64,000 nt of DNA. Source: an uncultured Prevotellaceae bacterium. Lineage in GTDB: Bacteria > Bacteroidota > Bacteroidia > Bacteroidales > Bacteroidaceae. The stretch is taken from positions 248,001 through 312,000 of the forward strand of contig OMRP01000002.1 in assembly GCA_900313615.1 (NCBI GenBank). The letters are read 5' to 3'. The notes under the pieces were generated by a model. The model was given only the letters and a program-made list of their open reading frames with translations. It ran no database searches and had not been told where the DNA came from. Of the stretch, positions 17,578-27,213 are shown in pieces. The first letter of the stretch is position 1, and every line of letters starts with the position of its first letter. The position numbers and the translations under genes are program-made.

Positions 17578-20500
17578 TCATTTCGTGATGATGTTCCACA
17601 GTTCGTCGTAGTTTTTCACCACATCGTATGTGACGTGGCTTTCAGCGATGGTAGCGAAGTGACGGCGGGCACATTCTATCTTCACGCTTTCCGACTTACG
17701 ATAGTCTTTCAGGTTGTCTTTGTCATAGCCTTTCGTCTCGGCCACGAAGTAGATGTGCTTGATGTCGCTGCCCTCATGGAATACCACAGCCCAGTCAGGA
17801 TTATAGTGTCCCACAGGCGTGTTGATATAGAAGCCATTTGGCAGCTTTGTATAGACCGCCACCTCGTTGCGGGATTCCAACTGATTAGCGAAGTCCATCT
17901 CAATGCCTTTTGAATCAACCACTACAAGGTCATAGAGAGACTTGTGCGATTCCATGGCATTCACACCAAGACGACCTTTCAGAGCCGATGCGCTGAATAT
18001 GTCGCTGTCAAACTCCTGATGGAGTTTGTGGTATTTCACATGCTCAATCACGACAATGGCCTTACACTCGTTGATGATATTGCCCGCCTTGATGATAAAC
18101 TCCTCGGGGTTGGTACGGAATTGGTTGAAAGTGTCGGCACTGATTCGTTGTAGGATGCTGACAATGGCACGGCGTGTCAAGCCCGTGCTCTCCACCAGTT
18201 TGCCTATGAGGTCATACTTCACCCTGTCACCCACCAACTCGCGCACGTTCTTTGTTGTAGAACCTGTCACATTCATGGCATCACCCTGTTGCAGTTTCTC
18301 CTTATTCTTTATCTCATCGCCCAGTGTGCCTTCTACCACTTCGATACGAATCTCCGACACCACGAGGTAGTTGTCGAGAGCGTAGGCGGCATTCTTGATC
18401 AGTTCGTCCGTCTTGAAATCAACCGTGTAGTATGTCTGTTGGTTGATTTTCCTCCACATATCCTGGAACTGCTTTGAGGAGAATTTCTTCTTGTCAAAGT
18501 GAGCTTCCTTTGTCTGACGGGCGTTCTCTGGTTTGACAGCATCAGGATTGAAGACGGCATCGAGCCGCTTTTCAATGTCGTTTCTGTATTCGTTATATTC
18601 TCCAAGATCAAGAGTACCCTGCTTTTTGTCATCGTGATACTGCTGTGTGAGTTGGCCTTGCTTGGTAACATAGTTCTTCATGCGGAGCGTGAATAGCAAG
18701 TCTTGTGCATCGTCGTCGTTGAGTTTTTTCTGTTCTCCACGGGCATTTGTAACAAACAATCCCTCGAAGAGCGAAGGTGTTACCTTTATTGGGCGGTCGC
18801 CAACAGCTTCCGCAATCTCCGTCTGTAGTTTGCCAGCAAAGTTCGAGTATGATTCACTGGCAATAATTGTCAGTGCGTTCACCTCGAACACACCACCATG
18901 CAGCACGCTCTCATCCTGTCGCTCTCCTTCCTTATTCACGCACAGACGCATACCACGACCAACTTCTTGGCGTTTCTTCGTGGTATTATCGCTATCCTTC
19001 AGCGTACAAATCTGGAAGACGTTAGGATTGTCCCAGCCTTCCTTCAATGCGGAGTGTGAGAATATAAAACGCGTCGGCTCCTCGAAAGAAAGCAGACGTT
19101 CCTTGTCGCGCATAATCAGGTCGTATGCTTCCGCGTCATTACTGCCATAGCGCATTTCCTTCGCTTTCGGTTGTATGAAGTGACCTTTCCTGTCTTTTGA
19201 GAAGTAGCCGTTATGCACCTGTTCTGCTGTGAAACGTTTAAGGTAGGCAATATATTCGGGGTCATCAGCAAACTCCAATTGCAGACTACCCACGATGTTA
19301 TTATATTCATCCTCGAAGATTTGGGCAAATTCACCTTTCGATGTTCCACCACCAGCATTGTAGATACGGTAGTTGTCCACATGGTCTATGAAGAACAGTG
19401 AAAGACACTTGATGCCACGTTTGAAAAGCTGCCGCTCCTTTTCTATATGTGAAAGGATTGTTTCGCGTATCTGAGTACGACGAACCAAGGCCGTGTTCAC
19501 TGCACCTACCATGTCGTTCTCAGCCAGTTCCTGCCCATTCAGCAGACGTATTACACGACGGAAACCATCTATATGCTCGATTCGGTAGCCGTTGCGATAT
19601 TCCTCCAATTCGCCAGAATTGGCGTAGATATCAAACTTCTCATCGACGGACTTCACCACCTGCCTGATGCCCGACTTCGTTTTCTGCTCGAAGCGGATAC
19701 GAGCACGAGGATTGCCAGCGGATAGTTCAATTGCCTCCAAACACAGATAGCCATTTGTGGCGGTACTGCCTTTTTGCTCTACACCTTTGACGAAGATTTT
19801 CTTCACCAGTTTTTTGTTGTAGGCATCCATGGCATCCAGGCGATACACCATGTTCACGATGTCATCCGCACGGTGTGTAGCACTATAGAGCAGCGTGAAG
19901 AGCGGGTGGAACTCCTTCAGTCGGTTGCGTGTTGCATTCTTCTTGTCGGCACCCAGCACCGACTGAGGCTCGTCGATGATTAGAATAGGATTGGTGGCAG
20001 CAATCACGTCGATAGGCTTACGCGAACGGAACGCATCCAACTTCATGTAGATGCGCCGTGCATCCTCACCACGGGCAGCGAAAGCCTGTGTGTTGATGAT
20101 CATGACGTGCATATTGCTGTCACTGGCGAACTGGTCAATCTTCGTCAGCTGCTTGCTGTCGTAGATAAACGACTGAATACGCTTGCCATATTCAGCGGCA
20201 AAGTGTTCGCTCATAATCTCAAAAGAGCGGCAAACACCCTCACGAATGGCAATGCTTGGTACCACGATGATAAACTTACTCCACCCATAGAGTTTATTTA
20301 ACTCATACATCGTCTTGATGTAGGTGTAAGTTTTTCCCGTACCCGTTTCCATTTCGATTGTCAGGCGCAGGTCGTTTGTGTCTATCGATTCCGATGGACG
20401 CAACTGTGCCGGCATCTGTATCGCTCGTATGTTCTCCAGCAACTGCCCAGCCGGAACGGTGACAGGCTGATTGCGGAAGCCCACCACATCGAACAGATCC

Positions 20501-20646
20501 TGAGCACCGTCTGCACTCCGTCCCATGTCATGCGTAAACTCCACCATCGCCTGATTGCGCTGCCCACGGAATACATCCGTCACGGCACGCGCAGCATCCG
20601 TCTGGAACTGCTGGTTCTTGAATTTAAGTGTCAATTTCTTAGCCAT
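17578..20646 (-). CDS. Type III restriction enzyme, Res subunit
   Basis: About 1022 residues from the ATG at 20646 (MAKKLTLKFKNQQFQTDAA). It is an ATP-dependent helicase-nuclease: Walker A METGTGKT (about 99-106), DEPQ in ILIIDEPQSV, SAT in LLYSATHR, motif VI QEVGRGMRL, and near the C terminus a PD-(D/E)XK nuclease (NPDWAVV ... FVAETKG). With Mod it would cleave DNA carrying two unmodified head-to-head sites. It begins 14 bases after mod; an in-frame start at 20676 overlapping mod is possible. Full length, so activity is plausible. It is the last gene of a leftward cluster. Confidence 0.93.
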   Translation of the reverse strand: MAKKLTLKFKNQQFQTDAARAVTDVFRGQRNQAMVEFTHDMGRSADGAQDLFDVVGFRNQPVTVPAGQLLENIRAIQMPAQLRPSESIDTNDLRLTIEMETGTGKTYTYIKTMYELNKLYGWSKFIIVVPSIAIREGVCRSFEIMSEHFAAEYGKRIQSFIYDSKQLTKIDQFASDSNMHVMIINTQAFAARGEDARRIYMKLDAFRSRKPIDVIAATNPILIIDEPQSVLGADKKNATRNRLKEFHPLFTLLYSATHRADDIVNMVYRLDAMDAYNKKLVKKIFVKGVEQKGSTATNGYLCLEAIELSAGNPRARIRFEQKTKSGIRQVVKSVDEKFDIYANSGELEEYRNGYRIEHIDGFRRVIRLLNGQELAENDMVGAVNTALVRRTQIRETILSHIEKERQLFKRGIKCLSLFFIDHVDNYRIYNAGGGTSKGEFAQIFEDEYNNIVGSLQLEFADDPEYIAYLKRFTAEQVHNGYFSKDRKGHFIQPKAKEMRYGSNDAEAYDLIMRDKERLLSFEEPTRFIFSHSALKEGWDNPNVFQICTLKDSDNTTKKRQEVGRGMRLCVNKEGERQDESVLHGGVFEVNALTIIASESYSNFAGKLQTEIAEAVGDRPIKVTPSLFEGLFVTNARGEQKKLNDDDAQDLLFTLRMKNYVTKQGQLTQQYHDDKKQGTLDLGEYNEYRNDIEKRLDAVFNPDAVKPENARQTKEAHFDKKKFSSKQFQDMWRKINQQTYYTVDFKTDELIKNAAYALDNYLVVSEIRIEVVEGTLGDEIKNKEKLQQGDAMNVTGSTTKNVRELVGDRVKYDLIGKLVESTGLTRRAIVSILQRISADTFNQFRTNPEEFIIKAGNIINECKAIVVIEHVKYHKLHQEFDSDIFSASALKGRLGVNAMESHKSLYDLVVVDSKGIEMDFANQLESRNEVAVYTKLPNGFYINTPVGHYNPDWAVVFHEGSDIKHIYFVAETKGYDKDNLKDYRKSESVKIECARRHFATIAESHVTYDVVKNYDELWNIITK

Positions 20647-20659
20647 AGTAATACTTGGA

Positions 20660-22567
20660 TTAGATGACACGAACATTATTCTTCACCTCTTCATCCGTCC
20701 AGTCGCATTTTTGCTTGAAGAGTTCAAAGAGATTCATCTTATTGGCTGCTTCATTGAAACTGCTGTCACGGAAGACAACACGGACAGGTGAGAGCTCAGC
20801 GATAGCATCAATCACCTTTTCCGTGACGTTGCCATCGAAGCATGCCACGAGATCGCCATCATTCACATTGTGTATGGTGCAACCATCCACTTTCTGCGAG
20901 GATAGCGGCATCGACAACTCAACACCCCAGCGGAGCATACAGTCAAAGAGCAGGTCAAGGTCTGTGCGGTCTTCCTTGATGTTGTCCAGCAAGCCTTCCA
21001 ACATACCTTGGTCGTAGTCCTTCGGAGCAAAAGCAACATCCTTATAGTTGCTACTCTCGCACTTGAACACACGGAAACCGATATCAAGGTCTTTTGCTTC
21101 AGGGTGTTCCTCTTTGATTTTCTTTCCCGCACGGCGGATGCGCTCCTTGCCGATTTCACAGATGTTTTTATAGCCAGCCAAATTTGCATCACTATTTAAT
21201 TCAACAGGGTCATTAAGTTGAACCATAATGAAATTTCGTGAAAGTCCATCTTCCACATTTAGTGCCATCGTTGAATGAGCGGTAGTTGCAGAACCTGAAA
21301 AGAAATCCATCACGATATCATCACTCTTAACATTGCCAAATTTTATAATTCGTGAAACGAAATCTACGGGTTTGGGGTAGTCGAATACTTTCCCATTAAA
21401 CAAATCTTTTAAGAGCGCAGCCCCTGTGCTATTAGACACATCGTCAATAATAGTTGTATAAAGTTTAGTTTTGTATTCTCCTTCTTCTGGCTCAAAAATT
21501 CTTTCGTAAGCTACCCATGAACCGTTTTTCTTCTTAAACTCAACTAATCCTTTTCCAATATTAGAAGCCATAGTTTCTTTTCCCCATCGCCAACATCCTT
21601 CTTCATTTTCATTAAGCATTGGGAAAAATTCATTACCATCAGGGTCTGTTATAGCGTAAAATAAGTTTGGACGATCTACTCGTCTACTATTTTCTCCCCA
21701 TTTACGGAGAAGCTGTAATTTATAATTGCGATTACTTTCATTGTCATGAAAAGGATAATTTTCACCCTCTTTTACTTCCTTGCCGCTTATAAATAGCGAA
21801 GAATCTTTGGCATAACAAAGTACATACTCATGTACAATTGCGAAATATGTACTATCTTGCCTTCCTCCACTTCCTTTGCGTGTGAACTGGGCTATAAAGT
21901 TTGATGAACCAAAAATTTCATCACAAATTTTCCTTAAATTAATAACTTCTCCGTCATCTATAGATATGAAAATAGCACCGTCTTTTTTTAATAGTGAATG
22001 AGCCACGACTAAACGAGCATACATCATTGAGCACCAATCCGAATGAAAACGACCTTCTCCGTCTGTGTTTTTCCAAAATCTATTGCCATTTTCATCTTTT
22101 CGTTTTTCGCTATATTCTTCAATTGAAACAGAATAATCGTCATGATAGACGAAATCTTTTCCTGTATTATATGGCGGGTCAATATAAATCATCTTGACCT
22201 TGCCCATATAGGAGTTCTGAAGCAGTTTCAGAACTTCGAGGTTATCGCCCTCGATATATAGATTTTGTGTATTCTCCCAGTCCACACTTTCCTCGGGGCA
22301 TGGGCGCAGCGTCTTGTTGATAGGTGCAGCAGCCTCGCGGAGGGCAGCACGTTTGCCCACCCATGTAAAGTCATAGACCTCTGGGGCATCCTCCACGGCC
22401 TGGTCTCCTAAGAGCAGACGGAGTTTATTGAAATCGACTACGCGATGCACTTTACCATCATCACCCTTTGCTTCTGTGAAGCAGGACGGAGCAATCTGGT
22501 AGAGAGCATCAAGATTGAGCTGTGCACCATTGGGCGTTTGCATTTCGATATGTTTTACTTGTTCCAT
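20660..22567 (-). CDS. Type III DNA N6-adenine methyltransferase, Mod subunit
   Basis: The 635-residue methyltransferase has the beta-class order: DPPY (about 130-133, IDPPYNTG) before the SAM motif FFSGSATTAHS (about 425-435). Both flanks are typical Mod sequence. The middle (about 21240-22190, roughly residues 125-440) is visibly more AT-rich than either flank and contains the target-recognition region, which suggests replacement by recombination. The stop precedes res by 14 bases; the start overlaps the small membrane-protein gene upstream by 13 bases. It modifies host DNA and gives specificity to Res. Confidence 0.93.
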   Translation of the reverse strand: MEQVKHIEMQTPNGAQLNLDALYQIAPSCFTEAKGDDGKVHRVVDFNKLRLLLGDQAVEDAPEVYDFTWVGKRAALREAAAPINKTLRPCPEESVDWENTQNLYIEGDNLEVLKLLQNSYMGKVKMIYIDPPYNTGKDFVYHDDYSVSIEEYSEKRKDENGNRFWKNTDGEGRFHSDWCSMMYARLVVAHSLLKKDGAIFISIDDGEVINLRKICDEIFGSSNFIAQFTRKGSGGRQDSTYFAIVHEYVLCYAKDSSLFISGKEVKEGENYPFHDNESNRNYKLQLLRKWGENSRRVDRPNLFYAITDPDGNEFFPMLNENEEGCWRWGKETMASNIGKGLVEFKKKNGSWVAYERIFEPEEGEYKTKLYTTIIDDVSNSTGAALLKDLFNGKVFDYPKPVDFVSRIIKFGNVKSDDIVMDFFSGSATTAHSTMALNVEDGLSRNFIMVQLNDPVELNSDANLAGYKNICEIGKERIRRAGKKIKEEHPEAKDLDIGFRVFKCESSNYKDVAFAPKDYDQGMLEGLLDNIKEDRTDLDLLFDCMLRWGVELSMPLSSQKVDGCTIHNVNDGDLVACFDGNVTEKVIDAIAELSPVRVVFRDSSFNEAANKMNLFELFKQKCDWTDEEVKNNVRVI

Positions 22568-22887
22568 AATTGTATAATTTGTTCTTTGAATAGAGAAATA
22601 ATTGAGACGATAAGGGCTATAACTGCAATAATCGTCGTTATAATATATTTCTTGTCATCCCAAATAGAAGGATTCTTCAATTTAGGATTAACGTGCATAT
22701 ATGCTATGCCTTTGTCTGTAAGTTCGATGTAAGCAAGGCCGTCCATCGTCCTTTCAGCATGTAACAATTCTTCTTGCTCCAAAAGAATTACATCATTGTC
22801 ATCAGATTCTTTTGGCATAAAGTTTTCATCTTCTTGCAGCGAAAGAAGAATGTTTTTGGCATTGTCTGTCAAATAAATCTTTTCCAT
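22555..22887 (-). CDS. Small C-terminally membrane-anchored protein within the defence operon
   Basis: A 110-residue protein with an acidic, probably helical N-terminal part (possible winged-helix: ELTDKGIAYMHVNP) and one hydrophobic helix near the C terminus (KYIITTIIAVIALIVSIISLF, about 80-100), leaving a cytoplasmic-facing tail of about ten residues. Its start overlaps the stop of the DUF4391 gene (TAATG) and its end overlaps mod, so it is translated with them. It is AT-rich. I do not recognise a family; membrane anchoring of part of the system or an effector role would be inference. Confidence 0.8.
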   Translation of the reverse strand: MEKIYLTDNAKNILLSLQEDENFMPKESDDNDVILLEQEELLHAERTMDGLAYIELTDKGIAYMHVNPKLKNPSIWDDKKYIITTIIAVIALIVSIISLFKEQIIQLWNK

Positions 22888-23570
22888 TATTTCAACTCCT
22901 CCAGTTTCATTTTGAGATTATCAACTTCCTTGCGCTTCGCCTTTACCTGCTTGTTCATAGCAAGCTGTCGGTCAAGCTGTGGCTCCTTGCGCATTTTCTT
23001 CTGAAGACTCTCCAGTTCGGATTCAGCTGTAGCGATTTGCTTCTTCAGTGCCACGATGTCAGCCATGGCACCAGCCTTGTGCTCACCGATGCCCGACACC
23101 TGTGCCACAAAATTATCATAGATACGCGGCAATGACTGTCCTTGCACGGAAAGTTCAATGTCAGCCATTGGCATCCAAGGTGAAGCAAACGCCTGACGTA
23201 TGCGGAACTTCGTGTGCGTATCGTCTGACCAGTCCTTGTAGTTGATGAGCAGCATGGCGCTCTCATCATGTACCAGGACAAAGACGATGTGGTGCGGCAT
23301 GTTTGTGTCAATGAAGGTGAACAAGTCTGTCGGGCAATCCGGCTGTTTGAGGTTTACCACAAACACCTCGATTTCCTTCATCTCCTCAGTGTCCGTGACA
23401 TTGAGCGTAGAAGCCGACAACTTGTAGAGCCAAGTGATGTTCACCACATCATTGACGAAGCGCGACTTCATGCGAGGGTTTACCTCCATGAACTTGTAGA
23501 ACATCGCCTTCGGTACGACACGGCTGACGATGGTGCTTTGTGGATATTTCAGAATGTTATCCACGGGCAC
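22887..23570 (-). CDS. DUF4391 domain protein
   Basis: The 227-residue protein starts with the FYKFMEVNPRMKSRFVNDV region characteristic of DUF4391 and ends in a charged coiled coil (about 165-227, VALKKQIATAESELESLQKK). The family is of unknown function and, from memory, is usually found beside an SNF2 helicase and a type III-like Mod/Res pair, as here. It overlaps the helicase gene by 14 bases. A scaffolding or DNA-loading role between helicase and modification enzyme is conceivable but unproven. Confidence 0.85.
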   Translation of the reverse strand: MPVDNILKYPQSTIVSRVVPKAMFYKFMEVNPRMKSRFVNDVVNITWLYKLSASTLNVTDTEEMKEIEVFVVNLKQPDCPTDLFTFIDTNMPHHIVFVLVHDESAMLLINYKDWSDDTHTKFRIRQAFASPWMPMADIELSVQGQSLPRIYDNFVAQVSGIGEHKAGAMADIVALKKQIATAESELESLQKKMRKEPQLDRQLAMNKQVKAKRKEVDNLKMKLEELK

Positions 23571-26500
23571 CTCCTTCCTTAATCACCAAGAAGCAAATCA
23601 GCTCAAAGTCATCAAGCCCCTTGATGTCATCCACGAGAGCCGTTGTTTCTCCGAAAGAGAACAGGCTTTCGAGGTCGCTTTCCTCCTTCTTATCTACGAT
23701 GGTACCGACAGCCTTCTGCAGCAGCTCGCTATAGTGCTGCATCTTGCGTCCGTCCTTCGTTTCTTTGTTGAACGCATGGCACAATTCCAGTATCGGCTCC
23801 GTCTTGCCCTTGCATGAAAGGCGCATGATATCTAAAAGCCGCTTCGGTGAAAGATGATTGATGATAGGCTCCCCATCATCAGACAGATACACCATATAGA
23901 ACGGATGCAGGAGATTCTGCCTCCCGATATTCACGGCGTTGTTTCGGTTCTTCAGTATGAAGATAACACCAGGCTTCACCTGTTCGCTTGCACCCACAAC
24001 TGCCGACATACCAAATGGCGTGTGTTCAATATCGGGGTTGTCTTTCATGTAAGCCAGCAAGTCCAGACGGAACTCGTTCAGCCCCAAGTTCATGATGTTG
24101 ATACCCGTGTCCATGTCCTCCAAGTCCACCACTTCCTCCTGAAGTCGCTGCAACTGACTCTTGCGGTAGTCAAGATCCGCCTGTTCCTCGTCGGAAAGCA
24201 GGACATTGCTGTTACCTGCGCCTGTTATGTTCACACCTGTCATGCGAGCTTCCACACGTCCCTTCAGGCGAAGGTAGTCATCCAGTTCAATATCCGGCCA
24301 GTAGTTCACCAACTGAATCACCTCATTGCGCGAGCCGATACGATCGACACGACCGAATCGCTGAATGATACGCACGGGGTTCCAGTGAATATCATAGTTA
24401 ATGAGATAGTCGCAATCCTGCAAGTTCTGACCTTCTGAGATGCAGTCCGTGGCAATCAGCACGTCAATCTCCTGTTTCTCCTTCGGCAGCAACTTGTCAG
24501 CCTCCTTTGATATGGGAGAGAACAGCGTAAGGATGGTATTGAACTCCGCAGGTACACTTTTGATGGTGGAAGCAACCCCATTACCTGTCACAAGACCCGT
24601 GTGCAGCCCTGCCTTCTCCATGATGACGGGAGCAAGGTACTTGTAAAGGTATTCAGCCGTATCCGAGAAAGCCGTGAAGATGATGACCTTCTTATTTGCT
24701 CCATTGATAGGATGAGCAAACTTATCCCGTAGGTTCTCCACGAGCATCTGCAGTTTGCTGTCATGTTCAGGAGTGATATCTTTGAGCATGACCAACAGCA
24801 GCCCTATGATTTCCTGGTCGGCTTTCAAATCACGCTTCCACGAGCGGCAATCCATGTCTGCCAGTGCCACGCGCGTTTTCTTTCCACCCACGAGGAAGTC
24901 ATTCTCGCTTTCATCCCCGTCCAGCATACTCTCCAAAGTTTGCAGGGAGAGCTTGGCATCCTGCCTTGTTTCGAGGAAAAGGTCAATCGCTTTCAGTGTG
25001 TCATCAATCTGCTCTTTAATGCGTGATAAAGTCAGACGGAAAGAATTGACAGAAGACTCCAGACGCTTCAGCAGATTGATGGCCATGAGTTTCTTCAGAC
25101 CTTTTTCACGTCCAGACATTCCGAGGTGCGTACCTTCACCATCCTTGTCAATCTCATACTTATAGCGCATTGACGGAAGGATGTAGTCAGAAGGCGCATA
25201 GACGCCTAAGTTCAAATCGTCCAACTGTCCGGAAATCTCCTTGTAGGTGATTGCTTCGTCGAGGTCGGTCAGTTTAGGACGTTTGGATATAGGGCGCAGA
25301 CGTGTCGGGAACTTACCGATGTCTGCCGTGTCGTAGTATTTCTCAATATGCTTACGGGAGCGTGCTATGGTGACCGCATCCAATACTTGGAAGAAGTCAA
25401 ACGACAACATTTCCAGCAGTCGCTCAGTGGTGCGCTCATTCGGGTCATCGATGCGTGCCCACTGGTTGTACTGCGCTTGTGCAGAACGGAAAATATCTTC
25501 TATCGGGCGGTCAACGTCCAGTTTGTCGTTGATAAGTTCCTGCCTACCTTCGTACGCCAGTTGCAGCTGATTCTTCAAGTCATTGAAACGGTTGTTCACA
25601 GGAGTGGCCGACAGCATCAGCACCTTTGTACGCACACCAGCGCGTATCACCTTGTTCATCAGACGGAGATAACGGTTTTCGCGTGGGTTCTCGTCGTCCT
25701 CATCTGTTGTCACCTTACCGCCATTGCGAAAATTGTGACTCTCATCAATAACAATCAGGTCGTAATTACCCCAGTTCAACAGAGCCAAGTCCAAGCCGTT
25801 GCTCATGCCCTGCTCACGGGAGAGGTCTGTGTGGAACAGCACATCATAGCGCAGGCGGTCTTTCTCCAGAGGATTGTTCTTGTAGTTGCTTTTATATGTA
25901 TTCCAGTTGTCATATAACTTCTTCGGACATAGTACAAGTACCGACTTGTTGCGGTTCTCGTAGTATTTGATGACCGAAAGCGCGGTAAATGTTTTTCCCA
26001 AACCTACACTGTCTGCCAGTATGCAGCCGTTGTATGTTTCCAGTTTGTTTATGATAGCCAGTGCTGCATCCTTTTGGAAGTTATACAACTTGTTCCAAAT
26101 CTGTGAAGACTTGAAACCTGTTGCCTCATTGGGCAGCACATCTTCCGAAATATCTTCCAGGAACTCATTGAAGATATTATACAGCGTAACAAAATAGATA
26201 AAGTCGGGTGCATTCTCACGATACACGTTCTCTATGTTCTCGATGACAGCATCGGTCACCTCGGCAAAATTCTCCTTGTCTTGCCAGAAGTCGTTGAAGT
26301 TTTTGAGATACGCATCACTCATGGGCGACGGCATCCGCTGTATCAGTTGGAAGATGTTGTTACCCCGTTCACAGCCCAATTCCGTAGTGGTAAACTCATT
26401 GAACGGCATGTAGGTGTAAAGACCGGGTTGAGGAACATTCCCTCCATTTTGGCCGCTCCTGTTATCCACATTCAGGAAGCCCGGCATCATCATCTGTGAG

Positions 26501-26865
26501 ACGTTGGTCTTAAAGTGTACCTTCTGGCGTATCCAGTCGGCACATTCCTTGGCGATGGCCCGTTGGGTAAGGTTGTTACGGAGTTTGATTTCAAAATCCG
26601 AACCGTACAACATACGCTCGCGGCTGAGTTTGGGGATAAAGAACTCCCGCTTCTGCTTCATCGTCCTTTCTTTGTTGAAGGTGGGCGAAGTGAAGATAAA
26701 GCGCAATTCGTCCACCTTCTCCAACTCTTTCTGCAAGGCTTCAAAGGCATAGATGGAGAATGAGGCTGCAGCCACCGACACTTTGGAGCCGCGCTGTAAC
26801 GTCTCTTTCAGGTCGTCGATAACCCTTTGTGTAATGTTGTCGAATTGTTTAGGCTGTTCCATCAT
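23557..26865 (-). CDS. SNF2-family helicase with PLD-like N-terminal region
   Basis: The 1102-residue protein is the first gene of the defence operon. Residues 1-120 resemble the phospholipase-D-like module found at the front of such helicases, but I see no intact HKD motif. The SNF2 motor follows: LADSVGLGKT (about 283-292), DESHNFRN (about 374-381), LSATPVNNRFNDL, and the C-terminal lobe with IATDCISEGQNLQDCD and RFGRVDRIGS. Presumably a DNA translocase acting with DUF4391, Mod and Res. Two ATGs stand at the start (26865 and 26862). A leader of roughly 340 nt precedes it. Confidence 0.9.
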   Translation of the reverse strand: MMEQPKQFDNITQRVIDDLKETLQRGSKVSVAAASFSIYAFEALQKELEKVDELRFIFTSPTFNKERTMKQKREFFIPKLSRERMLYGSDFEIKLRNNLTQRAIAKECADWIRQKVHFKTNVSQMMMPGFLNVDNRSGQNGGNVPQPGLYTYMPFNEFTTTELGCERGNNIFQLIQRMPSPMSDAYLKNFNDFWQDKENFAEVTDAVIENIENVYRENAPDFIYFVTLYNIFNEFLEDISEDVLPNEATGFKSSQIWNKLYNFQKDAALAIINKLETYNGCILADSVGLGKTFTALSVIKYYENRNKSVLVLCPKKLYDNWNTYKSNYKNNPLEKDRLRYDVLFHTDLSREQGMSNGLDLALLNWGNYDLIVIDESHNFRNGGKVTTDEDDENPRENRYLRLMNKVIRAGVRTKVLMLSATPVNNRFNDLKNQLQLAYEGRQELINDKLDVDRPIEDIFRSAQAQYNQWARIDDPNERTTERLLEMLSFDFFQVLDAVTIARSRKHIEKYYDTADIGKFPTRLRPISKRPKLTDLDEAITYKEISGQLDDLNLGVYAPSDYILPSMRYKYEIDKDGEGTHLGMSGREKGLKKLMAINLLKRLESSVNSFRLTLSRIKEQIDDTLKAIDLFLETRQDAKLSLQTLESMLDGDESENDFLVGGKKTRVALADMDCRSWKRDLKADQEIIGLLLVMLKDITPEHDSKLQMLVENLRDKFAHPINGANKKVIIFTAFSDTAEYLYKYLAPVIMEKAGLHTGLVTGNGVASTIKSVPAEFNTILTLFSPISKEADKLLPKEKQEIDVLIATDCISEGQNLQDCDYLINYDIHWNPVRIIQRFGRVDRIGSRNEVIQLVNYWPDIELDDYLRLKGRVEARMTGVNITGAGNSNVLLSDEEQADLDYRKSQLQRLQEEVVDLEDMDTGINIMNLGLNEFRLDLLAYMKDNPDIEHTPFGMSAVVGASEQVKPGVIFILKNRNNAVNIGRQNLLHPFYMVYLSDDGEPIINHLSPKRLLDIMRLSCKGKTEPILELCHAFNKETKDGRKMQHYSELLQKAVGTIVDKKEESDLESLFSFGETTALVDDIKGLDDFELICFLVIKEGGARG

Positions 26866-26921
26866 GGGGAGGTAAGATTGCGGAAAACGTCAACAGCCTG
26901 TCGTCCTTCATGTCCAGGCAT

Positions 26922-26953
26922 AAAAAACGCGGGCCTACATGACTGCCCGTCCG
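26922..26953 (-). terminator. Intrinsic terminator inside the leader of the defence operon
   Basis: On the minus strand CGGGC (26949-26945) pairs with GCCCG (26934-26930), followed by CG and TTTTTT (26927-26922). It lies 57 bases before the helicase start. The left arm also takes part in the outer long-range helix, so the two structures exclude each other. Confidence 0.65.
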
Positions 26954-27208
26954 CTAATTGAGGCCCTCAGAAAGCCCTTGCAGTCGAACGTTCAGAATGT
27001 CTGCCCACGCCGTATGATGCACGTATCCGGAAAGTGTGCGTGAGGATATGACATACCCTCGCAGCACACCCCGGGATACACTTCACAGCATACCCGTAGC
27101 AGCCATCTCAAACATTGTCCTTGGACTGCAATTCGAATTTCTGAGGTTCCAATTAGCCTTAGACAAGCATCGATGACGCTTTTTTCCAAAAATTAGTGTC
27201 AATTATGA
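26922..27208 (-). ncRNA. Structured leader RNA of the SNF2/DUF4391/type III operon
   Basis: Four nested long-range helices can be drawn on the minus strand: 27169-27161 with 26952-26944 (9 pairs, three G-U), 27157-27150 with 26960-26953 (8 perfect), 27146-27138 with 26973-26965 (9 perfect) and 27131-27124 with 26985-26978 (8 perfect). Further inside lie AATGT/ACATT (27116-27112/27000-26996), CTGC/GCAG and a hairpin GTGTGC..GAGG/CCTC..GCACAC (27069-27034). The region is GC-richer than typical spacers, has no credible gene (a 65-codon TTG frame lacks features), starts just after a -7 box and ends in a terminator. It matches none of rnpB, tmRNA or SRP RNA by eye. It could be an attenuating leader or a free RNA partner of the system. 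Confidence 0.6.
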
Positions 27209-27213
27209 CCCTG

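Noticed and set aside
26992-27189. 65-codon frame upstream of the helicase
   Set aside because: TTG start, no family features, many Cys/Arg, and it lies wholly in the structured RNA region.
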